64,000 nt of DNA from Pseudomonadota bacterium (GTDB taxonomy: Bacteria > Pseudomonadota > Gammaproteobacteria > Magnimaribacterales > D2472): NCBI GenBank assembly GCA_028404565.1, contig JAOOBR010000001.1, positions 1-64,000 of the forward strand. Direction: 5' to 3'. The stretch's first letter is position 1. Every line of letters starts with the position of its first letter. A program made the position numbers and the translations under genes. Positions 1 to 7,311 of the stretch are shown here, piece by piece. The notes under the pieces are model-generated. The model saw nothing but the letters and a program-made list of their open reading frames with translations, was not told the origin of the DNA and searched no databases.

Positions 1-106
1 GAGGTGTTTGATATTCAAAACTAAAAGGTTCGATAAGCCTATTTGAAAAAGCTATTAAAAAAATAAAGATAAGAGTTACTATCGGCGGAGGTATTTTTGT
101 TTCCAT
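1..106 (-). CDS. Isoprenylcysteine carboxylmethyltransferase-like protein, N-terminal fragment
   Basis: Partial gene that runs off the left edge of the window. The reverse strand from an ATG at 106 stays open for 35 codons. It begins METKIPPPIVTL and continues into a hydrophobic segment (LIFIFLIAF). A 'KIPPP(I/L)V' opening followed at once by a membrane helix is typical of the small bacterial membrane proteins annotated as isoprenylcysteine carboxyl methyltransferase family. Only the first helix is visible, so the catalytic C-terminal half cannot be checked. It lies 40 bases downstream of the gene at 147-764 on the same strand and could be co-transcribed with it. Confidence 0.5.
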   Translation of the reverse strand, partial: METKIPPPIVTLIFIFLIAFSNRLIEPFSFEYQTP

Positions 107-146
107 GAAAAAATTATATCAATCAACAGCTAAAATGCTAATAAGC

Positions 147-764
147 TTATCCTGCTGGAGCAGTGGTTGATGCTGCTGCTTCATCTTCAAGTTGTTGATT
201 CAATGAAGAAATTGAAGAAACAAAAGAAACTCCATTACCTAGGTATGCTGTGACACCATTTACATTAAATTTTTTAGTAAGCTCATGATCTATCTCGCTT
301 TGGCCTGATGCAATATCAATTTTTCTTATTTCTTTGTTAGAAAAGGCTATTAAAGTCTCGCCTACGTAAATAATCTCAAATTTTTCAAAGGAGAAAAGTT
401 TCTTTTGCTTTATGCTTTTCTTATAAATTATTCTTCCTGTTTCACAACAAAGTTTTGTGAAATCCACTGCCCCAGATTTAAAAATTAAATCCTTTCCAAT
501 AAAGATTGGCTGAAAATATATATTCCAACCACATAGAAAATCATAACGATATCTCCATAATAAATTACCTGAGCTTTCACTAAAACAGCTTATGTTTTTT
601 GTGCCTGCCCAATTTTGGTGGATTACAAGGAGAAAATCCTCATATTGAGCAATAGCTTTTGGGGTTTGTCCGTGAGGTAAATTTGCAACCCACAAAGATT
701 CATGGGTATCCAAATTGTACTTTACGACTGAATTTTTCTTTCCAAAAATTCCTATTTTTTCCAT
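147..764 (-). CDS. Hypothetical protein with PQQ/WD-like repeat pattern
   Basis: A 205-residue protein of no recognised family, without signal peptide or membrane segment. It has several degenerate repeats of the kind seen in beta-propeller proteins, such as 'VVKYNLDTHESLWVANL', 'ISCFSESSGNLLWRY' and 'IRKIDIASGQSEI': a hydrophobic strand, a polar turn containing D/S-x-x-[ST/SG], then a tryptophan strand. This resembles PQQ-like repeats, but 205 residues would give only about four blades, so it may be a partial propeller or a divergent sheet protein. The C-terminus is Ala/Thr-rich and low-complexity. It sits three bases downstream of the membrane gene at 768-1148, and the two are probably one transcript. 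Confidence 0.6.
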   Translation of the reverse strand: MEKIGIFGKKNSVVKYNLDTHESLWVANLPHGQTPKAIAQYEDFLLVIHQNWAGTKNISCFSESSGNLLWRYRYDFLCGWNIYFQPIFIGKDLIFKSGAVDFTKLCCETGRIIYKKSIKQKKLFSFEKFEIIYVGETLIAFSNKEIRKIDIASGQSEIDHELTKKFNVNGVTAYLGNGVSFVSSISSLNQQLEDEAAASTTAPAG

Positions 765-767
765 TGG

Positions 768-1148
768 TTAGGAAAAACTGTTTTCTTTTCGTTTGACTAA
801 AAAGAGTAAAAACCCTGCTAATACCAATTCGACCAAGATTTTATCGGTCGATAAAGCTGCATCATGAAATACAAATGCAATTAATCTTGATACAGCTGCA
901 AAGCCAAATAAGGCAATTGGAGTATATAACCAAACTGTATTCTTTTTGACAGCCGCACATAGAGTGAAAACACCCACAACAAGAAAGAAACTTGCAAGAT
1001 CTCCAATTTGCGTACTAAGTCCATGACTAGAAAGCAAGCTCATACCTAAACCTGCTGCAGCTGAAGTTGGATCAACCAACCACTGAAGACCCATCAACAA
1101 GAAAAGAAAACCTATAGCATAAGTAAGAATATTAAATAATTTGTCCAT
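768..1148 (-). CDS. Small four-helix membrane protein, hypothetical
   Basis: A 126-residue polytopic inner-membrane protein with four predicted hydrophobic helices, at about residues 8-26, 49-67, 71-94 and 103-120. It ends in a positively charged tail (VKRKENS). Length and layout resemble the DUF4345-type small membrane proteins, but I see no diagnostic motif and assign no function. It is the first gene of a minus-strand pair with 147-764 (three-base gap). It is divergent from the sigma-factor gene, whose promoter lies in the shared 85-base upstream space. Confidence 0.65.
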   Translation of the reverse strand: MDKLFNILTYAIGFLFLLMGLQWLVDPTSAAAGLGMSLLSSHGLSTQIGDLASFFLVVGVFTLCAAVKKNTVWLYTPIALFGFAAVSRLIAFVFHDAALSTDKILVELVLAGFLLFLVKRKENSFS

Positions 1149-1166
1149 TCAATAATTATAAAACAA

Positions 1167-1204
1167 TAAAAAAATTTGTAACATTTTGCTTTCTATCGCG
1201 TCTA
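1167..1204 (+). promoter_or_regulatory. Putative ECF-sigma autoregulatory promoter (copy 1)
   Basis: Contains the 17-base block TAAAAAAATTTGTAACA at 1167-1183. GTAAC (1178-1182) serves as the -35 core, followed by exactly 16 bases and CGTC at 1199-1202 as the -10. A GTAAC/GGAAC-type -35 with a CGTC/CGTT -10 is the known ECF sigma promoter pattern. An identical block with identical spacing lies upstream of 2543. The distance from the -10 to the ATG at 1234 is 35 bases, against 36 at the second copy. Confidence 0.65.
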
Positions 1205-1233
1205 AGAGAAAAAGAAAAAATATTTATAAGAAT

Positions 1234-1812
1234 ATGGGAGCTATATCTGCGATTCGTCCTCCTGCTGAAATTAAGCAGCAAAATTCTATTGCTGTTAAAC
1301 AATCTAACTTGGAAGTATGCAAGAATAGAAAACATATGCCATTTAAGGATTTGCTCTCCTCTATCACTAAAAAGCTAGTGAGTTATGCATTGATGTTAAC
1401 TAGTAATAACGAAGATGATGCATGGGACTTAATCCAATCGACTATTGAAAAACTTATAAAGAATAAAGAAACGCTTCAAGCTTCTAATCAACCAGTGGCA
1501 TACGCCAAGCGAATCTTAAAAAATAATTTTATTGATAACTATCGAAAAGAAAAAAGAATGGTTTCCATTGAAGCCAATGATATTGCAATCAGCAATGATG
1601 GTTTGCAGGAAGCATCTGTAGAGTATCAAGAAATGTTGAAATTCTTAGAGGCTTTTGATGAAACTGATAGAACAATTTTAATGATGCTTGGCAAAGGACA
1701 TAACTACAAAGAAATTCAAGAAGTTGTCGGTGATATCAGCATGGAAAATTTAAGAGTAAAGGCCAATAGAGCAAGAATTAGTCTTGCTAATTGCATGGGT
1801 AGAAAATTATGA
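1234..1812 (+). CDS. ECF-type RNA polymerase sigma factor
   Basis: A 192-residue sigma-70 family factor of the extracytoplasmic-function class. Region 2 is visible around 'NNEDDAWDLIQSTIEKLIKN' and the following 'AYAKRILKNNFIDNYRKEKR', the helix that binds the -10 element. Region 4 (FDETDRTILMMLGKGHNYKEIQEVVG...RVKANRARISL) holds the helix-turn-helix for -35 recognition. Regions 1 and 3 are absent, as expected. An upstream in-frame TTG at 1186 would lengthen it by 16 basic residues, but that codon lies inside the putative promoter, so the ATG at 1234 is preferred. It overlaps the anti-sigma gene by four bases (ATGA), implying translational coupling. Probably positively autoregulated. Confidence 0.85.
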   Translation: MGAISAIRPPAEIKQQNSIAVKQSNLEVCKNRKHMPFKDLLSSITKKLVSYALMLTSNNEDDAWDLIQSTIEKLIKNKETLQASNQPVAYAKRILKNNFIDNYRKEKRMVSIEANDIAISNDGLQEASVEYQEMLKFLEAFDETDRTILMMLGKGHNYKEIQEVVGDISMENLRVKANRARISLANCMGRKL

Positions 1813-2477
1813 AAGAAGAAATACAACTAAAAATAATAGAACTAATGGATGACGGTGCCACACTTGAAAGTTCTCTGGAACTCAAAGCTCTTGTTGAGTC
1901 ATCTGATGAAGCAACTAAATTCTATGAAAGCATATTAGTTTCAGAATCTATGCTTAAAAGCTTCTTTGGTGGAGATAAAGCAAAAGCAATAGACAGCAAA
2001 ATAGATGCTTTAGTTGAAGAACAGTTAGCTAAACCTCAGATGGTATCAAGATTTAGCTTTAAACCAGCTGTTGGCTTTGCAGTAGCAGCTAGTTTAGCGG
2101 TCATCGCCCTAACCTTTATTGATCTTCCTACAAATACGGCTGTAAATAATGTCTCTGAGGTTCAGGAAAGTCTTAATGTAGCAAATGAATATCCAACTGA
2201 ATTAATTATTGTTGAGGAAAGTGAAACATTGATAATTTCTGGTTCTGAAATGGATACGCTTTGGAGTACAGCAACTGAAATGGCAAAAGAGCTTGGCGTA
2301 GACAGGTATGAAATCATGTATGTAATGTATGAAGGTAATAAGGATTTCTTTGTTGACTCCGACATCAATCAGCCAAGAGAAGATAAAGATTATTTTGTTG
2401 ATCTTTCTCTCATTGAAGATCTAGAAACACAATTCATCATCAATGAAGTAAAACGCCATATTTACTGTCGTTGTTAA
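1809..2477 (+). CDS. Putative anti-sigma factor, single-pass membrane protein
   Basis: A 222-residue protein encoded directly after the sigma factor, with a four-base start/stop overlap. The N-terminal ~75 residues are acidic and helical ('IIELMDDGATLESSLELKALVESS...'), the usual layout of a cytoplasmic sigma-binding domain. One hydrophobic helix (about residues 80-102, 'FAVAASLAVIALTF') follows, and then an acidic ~120-residue domain expected in the periplasm. I see no HxxxCxxC zinc motif, so it is not a ZAS-type anti-sigma. The last three codons hold two cysteines (YCRC). The role is inferred from position, topology and coupling, not from sequence similarity. Its stop codon abuts the second putative ECF promoter. 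Confidence 0.7.
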   Translation: MKEEIQLKIIELMDDGATLESSLELKALVESSDEATKFYESILVSESMLKSFFGGDKAKAIDSKIDALVEEQLAKPQMVSRFSFKPAVGFAVAASLAVIALTFIDLPTNTAVNNVSEVQESLNVANEYPTELIIVEESETLIISGSEMDTLWSTATEMAKELGVDRYEIMYVMYEGNKDFFVDSDINQPREDKDYFVDLSLIEDLETQFIINEVKRHIYCRC

Positions 2478-2510
2478 AAAAATTTGTAACAAATCTCTCC
2501 CTGCAACGTT
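2475..2510 (+). promoter_or_regulatory. Putative ECF-sigma-dependent promoter (copy 2)
   Basis: The same 17-base block as at 1167 recurs at 2475-2491. GTAAC is at 2486-2490, followed by a 16-base spacer and CGTT at 2507-2510. It begins within the anti-sigma stop codon and lies 36 bases before the ATG at 2543, which has a GGAG ribosome binding site at 2534-2537. I noticed no third copy on either strand of the window. Confidence 0.65.
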
Positions 2511-2542
2511 AATAAAATAAGCAACTTATTTTTGGAGTCAAT

Positions 2543-3232
2543 ATGGAAGAATATATCGGTTTTGGGATTGTAATCCTCGCACTAACATCATTAGTTTTAT
2601 TATTTAAAAAGATCTTTAAAAGAAATAACAGCTCACTAGGAAATGGAGATGAGATTATCCTCGACAGTGATATGGTGCACTATGGACCCTTTTCAGGTAA
2701 TCCAGGCCGACAACACTTTCGAAAATTTGTCTTCCTCTTAAGTATCTCATCTTCATTCCTTACCGCTGATATTGATATCCAAACGATGGATAATTGGGGT
2801 ATATCTTCTTTTGGTAATGAGCTTTTATATTTAGAAAAACACTCCGAAAATGTGCAATCGACTCTGTTTATTGCCATGGAGAGACCCTTTTGTATTTGCG
2901 CTAATCCTTTATTAACAGCTCCAGTTGGAAACTCTAGCTACAATCCTGGAGATAAAATTGAGGCAACGATGATTGTTGATCAACTCAAACCTAAAAAGAT
3001 TCATTTATATGTAGATACTATTTTTGAAAATGGTAATTATTTACTCAAACCAGTTAATTATCCGCCATTGCGATATGCAGAAATTATCCGAGTTAAATTT
3101 GCTACAAATGTTGAGCTCGAAGATATGCTTTTCAATACCAAAGGCATGTCTAACGCTATGAATCAATCAGAAAGGATTTGCTTTAGTAACTATATACTAG
3201 ATGAATCTAAAATGGATGACACTAAGGTCTAA
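2543..3232 (+). CDS. Hypothetical membrane-anchored protein, likely ECF sigma target
   Basis: A 229-residue protein of no recognised family. An N-terminal membrane helix (about residues 5-21, 'IGFGIVILALTSLVLLF') is followed by a basic stop-transfer stretch (KKIFKRNN) and a ~200-residue soluble domain. N-in/C-out versus cytoplasmic orientation cannot be decided from sequence alone; the basic residues after the helix favour a cytoplasmic domain. The gene has a good GGAG ribosome binding site five bases before the ATG. Its own promoter matches that of the sigma factor, so it is probably the local output of that regulator rather than a mere neighbour. A tRNA-Leu gene follows on the opposite strand. 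Confidence 0.65.
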   Translation: MEEYIGFGIVILALTSLVLLFKKIFKRNNSSLGNGDEIILDSDMVHYGPFSGNPGRQHFRKFVFLLSISSSFLTADIDIQTMDNWGISSFGNELLYLEKHSENVQSTLFIAMERPFCICANPLLTAPVGNSSYNPGDKIEATMIVDQLKPKKIHLYVDTIFENGNYLLKPVNYPPLRYAEIIRVKFATNVELEDMLFNTKGMSNAMNQSERICFSNYILDESKMDDTKV

Positions 3233-3234
3233 AT

Positions 3235-3319
3235 TGGTAGGGATGGAGGGAGTCGAACCCCCACGCCTTGCGGCACTTGGTTCTAAGCCAAGCATGTCTA
3301 CCAGTTCCATCACATCCCC
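3235..3319 (-). tRNA. tRNA-Leu (anticodon UAG)
   Basis: The reverse strand folds as an 85-base type II tRNA. The acceptor stem is GGGGATG/CATCCCT with a G-U first pair, and discriminator A and CCA are encoded. The anticodon stem CTTGG/CCAAG has loop CTTAGAA (anticodon TAG), followed by a long variable arm (GCCGCAAGGC) and a GGTTCGACTCC T-arm. The CCA triplet is at 3235-3237. Confidence 0.95.
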
Positions 3320-3347
3320 AGGGTAAAAGAATTATATATTATCTTAA

Positions 3348-4232
3348 CTAGATTGATAGGATTGTTTTTGCAATTAGCTCTGGCTGATTTTCTTGAGAAA
3401 AATGACCTGCATCAATTATTTGGTGATGCATATCTTTAGCTCCTGGTATCTTTTCTATGAAGAATTTTTCTCCACCTATAAAAGCCATGTCATGCTCACC
3501 AAAAAGAGTAATGGTAGGTTTATCAAAGCGTCTAAGTACTTCCCATGCCTCTATATTTTCTTGAACTTGGGGATGTTCTTTAGTGATTGGAACTAAAGTA
3601 GGAAAAACTCTTGGTCCTGCTTTGTATGAATCATCAGGAAATGGAGCATTGTATGCAGCTATTTCAGATTCATTAAGCTGTTTGAGGCTGCCTTGATTAA
3701 CTATCTTTCCGCAGTCAAAGTCTTCAACATTTTGACTGAAGTCCAGCCACTGCATAAAACCATCAGTTGCTCCGCTGCCAATAGGAAGGCCTGAGTTTGA
3801 TACTACTAGTCCATTATATAAGTCTGGATATTTTGCTAATAATCTAAGGCCGATCAGACCACCCCAATCTTGGGCAAAAAAAATGATGTTTTTTAAATCT
3901 AGTTTTTTTATTAATGTTTCAACCCACATAATGTGGTTTGCATAAGAATAATCCTCTCTTGATGCGAGCTTATCAGATTTTCCAAATCCAATTAGATCAG
4001 GAGCAATAACTCTTTTGCCATTGGAAACTAAGATAGGGATAATTTTTCTATATAGGTATGACCATGTAGGCTCACCATGCATCAATAAAACAATTTCTTC
4101 AGATTCAGAGTTTTCATCAAGAAAGTGCATCCTTAAAGTCTGATCATTATGCTCTATATCAATATAATTTGGCTCAAAAGGATAATCTTCTAGATTATCA
4201 AAACATTCATCTGGGGTTCTCAAAATTTTCAT
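3348..4232 (-). CDS. Haloalkane dehalogenase-like alpha/beta hydrolase
   Basis: A 294-residue cytoplasmic alpha/beta hydrolase. It shows the signature of haloalkane dehalogenases of the DhlA branch. 'HGEPTWSYLYRK' (52-63) carries the oxyanion-hole HGEP and a halide-pocket-type Trp. The nucleophile elbow is Q-D-W-G-G with Asp122 as nucleophile and Trp123 as the second halide ligand. The general base is probably His277 (DAGHF), with Asp248 (GEHD) as the acid. Known family members hydrolyse carbon-halogen bonds to alcohols; the true substrate here is unknown, and some close homologues act on epoxides or esters. The GST-like gene lies one base upstream on the same strand, so the pair is likely co-transcribed. 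Confidence 0.8.
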   Translation of the reverse strand: MKILRTPDECFDNLEDYPFEPNYIDIEHNDQTLRMHFLDENSESEEIVLLMHGEPTWSYLYRKIIPILVSNGKRVIAPDLIGFGKSDKLASREDYSYANHIMWVETLIKKLDLKNIIFFAQDWGGLIGLRLLAKYPDLYNGLVVSNSGLPIGSGATDGFMQWLDFSQNVEDFDCGKIVNQGSLKQLNESEIAAYNAPFPDDSYKAGPRVFPTLVPITKEHPQVQENIEAWEVLRRFDKPTITLFGEHDMAFIGGEKFFIEKIPGAKDMHHQIIDAGHFSQENQPELIAKTILSI

Positions 4233-4233
4233 A

Positions 4234-5289
4234 TCAACTTTTTACCAATCTTTCACAACCCGAACCATCGAGTATTTCTAATACCTTCGCCCTATCCTCT
4301 TCAGAGAGATTTTCAAATTCTTCTCTTATCCACTTTAGGCACTTGGCCTGATATGGAAAAGCTTTTTGACTCCATACAACACCATCTATTTCCGTTTCCC
4401 AAGTATCATCTCCATTTTCTAACGCTTTGGCATTTGCTATCAATGCTGGTGCATAAACTTTACCGACTTCTGCAAAAAGCTCTTTGAGGCTACTTGGAAC
4501 AGAATCAACATCTAACCACTCTTTATTCTCAATCTTTAGACCTGATAAATCCTCCATTGAGTTTATCCAAGCAACTGTTCTCTTAGAAATTTCATGAGCT
4601 ATATTTCTAGATGTTGGATCGAATCCAATTAATTGAGTAAGTTGACCAAATATTGCGAAGTCTGAAGAGCTTGGTTTTTGTCCCAAAATGAATGGACTAT
4701 TAGCAAGATGTTTTTCCATAATTGCCAGAAAACGTTTATAACTTTCTTCAATAACTGGAGCTGTCTTCTCGTTAGAGCCAACCACCCACAACCTTTCAAT
4801 CTGTCTTGGTCCTATATAGTCACTAAACTGTTTCCAATGCTCATCTGGAAGGCTTGCATTATGATTAAGGGGTAACAAGGAAGCGGCGTTTTCAGCATCC
4901 TCTTTAAAATGCCATCGGTAATGGAACATATATTTTGTCGCCCACTCATCGCCAAAATCTTCCAGTAAAAAATTTAAAAAAGATAAAACGGGATTATCTG
5001 GAATTACGCTCCTTTCTAAATACTCTTTTTCAAAGCGTCTTAGTATCGGTGTAGAGTCAGTAACTGCCTCCATTTCTCCATCTTTATTTGGAAGAATAAA
5101 TGTTGGAAGTAAGGCTGGTTTTGGTTTTTCAATGTTAAATTTTGTAAAAATCTCATCGCTATCAAGAATAGTGCCTGGATCACCCCAAATAATTTCATAA
5201 TTTATATGTCTGTATCTTAGTAAAGAAATCATTTTTCTCGTGTATGGAGACGGAGGAGCTCCAATCAAAGTTATTCTTTCTGAATTCAT
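4234..5289 (-). CDS. Glutathione S-transferase-like protein
   Basis: A 351-residue protein. Its N-terminal domain (about residues 5-80) is a GST thioredoxin fold, recognisable from 'APPSPYTRKMISLLRYRHI' at 11-29, where a Ser-Pro-Tyr replaces the catalytic CPYC-like turn. It is followed by an 'AVTDSTPILRRFE' segment corresponding to the glutathione-binding 'ESxAI' loop. The all-helical C-terminal domain contains 'FILGQKPSSSDFAIFGQL', the usual GST C-terminal 'G..P..aD..l...l' signature. An extra C-terminal extension of about 100 residues makes it longer than typical 200-230 residue GSTs. Genes with this architecture are often annotated only as GST family. It may work with the downstream dehalogenase-like hydrolase, but glutathione use is unproven. 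Confidence 0.7.
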   Translation of the reverse strand: MNSERITLIGAPPSPYTRKMISLLRYRHINYEIIWGDPGTILDSDEIFTKFNIEKPKPALLPTFILPNKDGEMEAVTDSTPILRRFEKEYLERSVIPDNPVLSFLNFLLEDFGDEWATKYMFHYRWHFKEDAENAASLLPLNHNASLPDEHWKQFSDYIGPRQIERLWVVGSNEKTAPVIEESYKRFLAIMEKHLANSPFILGQKPSSSDFAIFGQLTQLIGFDPTSRNIAHEISKRTVAWINSMEDLSGLKIENKEWLDVDSVPSSLKELFAEVGKVYAPALIANAKALENGDDTWETEIDGVVWSQKAFPYQAKCLKWIREEFENLSEEDRAKVLEILDGSGCERLVKS

Positions 5290-5292
5290 ACT

Positions 5293-5505
5293 CTAAAGCA
5301 CTCCTAAGAGGCTAAGAGCTATCAAAATGCTTACAAAAGTTAAAACAAGAAAAATATAGAATTCTTTCATCCTGTTGTAGTTAAAAGCATTGTAGGTCAT
5401 GCCAGAGAGAATGATTGGAAGAACAACAATAAAAATACTCCCAGCCAAGATTATAAGAGGTACGAATGCCAATAAAGTTAGTGCCTGAAGAATATATCTA
5501 TTCAT
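5293..5505 (-). CDS. Small two- or three-helix membrane protein, hypothetical
   Basis: A 70-residue, almost wholly hydrophobic protein. Helices lie at about residues 5-24 and 24-38, and a last one at 48-69; there is a short polar break (YNAFNYNRMKEF) before the third. No family is recognised. The start overlaps the end of the upstream coiled-coil gene by eight bases and the stop lies three bases before the GST-like gene, so it appears to be part of a four-gene minus-strand operon (6109 to 3348). The tight packing supports it as a real gene despite its size. Confidence 0.55.
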   Translation of the reverse strand: MNRYILQALTLLAFVPLIILAGSIFIVVLPIILSGMTYNAFNYNRMKEFYIFLVLTFVSILIALSLLGVL

Positions 5506-6109
5506 CTATTACAACTTCATTATTTATAGAATTTTGTATCTCAAGAAGAATCTGATTATTTTGAGTTCTGTAAGCTTCTAGAGCTTGAACAGACTCCTCT
5601 ATAAAAAGAATTTGCCTTTTAAGAGATCTTATTTCAGCTTCTGACTGGCTGACAGTTCCTGATAAGTCAGGCTGATTTTCAATTGACTGAGTTAAATTAC
5701 TTAATTCAGTATTGATTGAAGCTATAGCATCATCTATTTCTTTATCCGTTTTATTATATTTTTGGATAAGCTCATTTAAGGTTTTCGTAAGTTTTTCGAT
5801 ATTAACTTTATTTCTTTTGTTGCTAAGGTCCCAAAGCTTTCTAATCTCTTTATCTAAAAATTGTAGTTCTGCGCCAACCTCAATGAGGGAATCAGAATTT
5901 ACCTCATCTAACATAAGTAGTTGATCTTCAATTTTAGACAATCTGTCATCTAATGAAGCAGAGGTTGAATCAATTTTGGTGCTTGTTTGTTCTGACCTGA
6001 GAAGCAAGAAGAGAACTGCGCCCAGTATGGCAACAAATATTATGCCAAGCATCAAGCTACTATTTTTTTGTGGCTTAAAGTTAATACTATCTTCTCTGTT
6101 TACTTTCAT
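5498..6109 (-). CDS. Membrane-anchored coiled-coil protein, hypothetical
   Basis: A 203-residue protein with an N-terminal transmembrane helix at about residues 18-38 ('SLMLGIIFVAILGAVLFLLL'). It is followed by ~150 residues of heptad-rich sequence ('LSKIEDQLLMLDEV', 'IEKLTKTLNELIQKYNK', 'IDDAIASINTELSNL', 'IRSLKRQILFIEESVQAL'). The topology is that of a cell-envelope spacer or structural coiled coil. No enzymatic motif is visible and no family is recognised. It is first in the minus-strand group ending with the dehalogenase-like gene and is divergent from the acyl-CoA dehydrogenase pair. Confidence 0.65.
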   Translation of the reverse strand: MKVNREDSINFKPQKNSSLMLGIIFVAILGAVLFLLLRSEQTSTKIDSTSASLDDRLSKIEDQLLMLDEVNSDSLIEVGAELQFLDKEIRKLWDLSNKRNKVNIEKLTKTLNELIQKYNKTDKEIDDAIASINTELSNLTQSIENQPDLSGTVSQSEAEIRSLKRQILFIEESVQALEAYRTQNNQILLEIQNSINNEVVIDE

Positions 6110-6187
6110 AAGTTAATTTATATATTTTTTTAAAAGTAATATAATTTATTAGCTTTGTAAAAGTATATTTTAACTGAAAAAAAAATT

Positions 6188-7303
6188 ATGAATCTAGATT
6201 TCTCAGACGATCAAAAACTTCTTCAAGAAGAAGCTAAAAAATTTTTAACTAAAGAAGATGCTCTAAAAATAAATAGAGCAGTTATGGATAGTGATAAAAC
6301 TTATGACCAAGACCTTTGGAATAAGATTGTAGAGCTTGGATGGACTGGTATTAGAATACCAGAAGAGTATCAAGGATTAGGGCTTTCTCATTTAGAGTTA
6401 TGCGTTATTGCTGAAGAGCTTGGAAGACAGCTTGCTCCAGTACCCTTCTCCTCCTCAGTATATTTGTTTACTGAGACCCTAATTGAATTTGGTAGTGAGG
6501 AACAAAAACAATCAATCCTTCCAAAATTAGTAACCGGAGACGTTATTGGAACTCTTGCAATTGCAGAAACAAATTCAGCTCCCACTATAAATAATATTTC
6601 CGTGGAACTTAAAGATGGAAAACTTTCTGGAACTAAGATTGCAGTTCCTGATGCAGAAGTAGCTACTCATGCAGTTGTTGTAGCAAAAAATGGGGATAGT
6701 GTTTCTTTATGTGTTGCAGATCTAAATTCAGATGATGTTGATATTTCTGTTCAAAGAAATATTGATGAAAGCAGAGGCTATTATTCAGTTTCTTTTAATG
6801 ACGCTAATGCTGAAATAATTGGCGATGAGGAATCAGGTTGGTCAAACCTTGAAAAAATTATGGACCATGCTGCGGTTTTATTCTCCTTTGAACAAATAGG
6901 CGGTGCTCAAGCAAGTCTAGATATGGCTAATACATATGCAAAAGAAAGGTATGCATTTGGCAGACCAATAGGATCTTTCCAATCTATGAAACATAAATTA
7001 GCTGACATGTATGTAGCTTTAACATTAGCTAAATCAAACTCTTTTTATGGAGCATGGGCTCTATCTTCAAATGCAGCTGAACTTCCAACAGCTGCTGCAA
7101 CGGCAAGAGTTTCTGCAACCAAAGCTTTCCAGCTATGTTCTCAAGAAAATATTCAAACGCATGGCGGTAACGGGTTTACATGGGAATATGACTGTCATAT
7201 GTTCTATAAAAGATCTAAAGTGCTTTCACTTAACTTGGGTTCGCTGCCATCATGGCGCGAAAAACTTATTAAAAGCTTAGAACAAGCAAATATTAAACTA
7301 TAG
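6188..7303 (+). CDS. Acyl-CoA dehydrogenase, subunit 1 of a pair
   Basis: A 371-residue acyl-CoA dehydrogenase. It has the N-terminal helical domain (MNLDFSDDQKLLQEEAKKFL), the middle beta-domain (GTLAIAET at about 118-125, the usual flavin-contact segment) and the C-terminal helical domain with RYAFGRPIGSFQS and IQTHGGNGFTWEYD, the FAD adenine-binding motifs. Such enzymes oxidise acyl-CoA thioesters to 2-enoyl-CoA with FAD and pass electrons to ETF. The sequence does not show an obvious catalytic glutamate in the usual late position. In mycobacterial FadE28/FadE29-type pairs two adjacent subunits form an alpha2beta2 enzyme; a second dehydrogenase starts eight bases downstream here. Substrate unknown. 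Confidence 0.85.
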   Translation: MNLDFSDDQKLLQEEAKKFLTKEDALKINRAVMDSDKTYDQDLWNKIVELGWTGIRIPEEYQGLGLSHLELCVIAEELGRQLAPVPFSSSVYLFTETLIEFGSEEQKQSILPKLVTGDVIGTLAIAETNSAPTINNISVELKDGKLSGTKIAVPDAEVATHAVVVAKNGDSVSLCVADLNSDDVDISVQRNIDESRGYYSVSFNDANAEIIGDEESGWSNLEKIMDHAAVLFSFEQIGGAQASLDMANTYAKERYAFGRPIGSFQSMKHKLADMYVALTLAKSNSFYGAWALSSNAAELPTAAATARVSATKAFQLCSQENIQTHGGNGFTWEYDCHMFYKRSKVLSLNLGSLPSWREKLIKSLEQANIKL

Positions 7304-7311
7304 GAGAAAAT

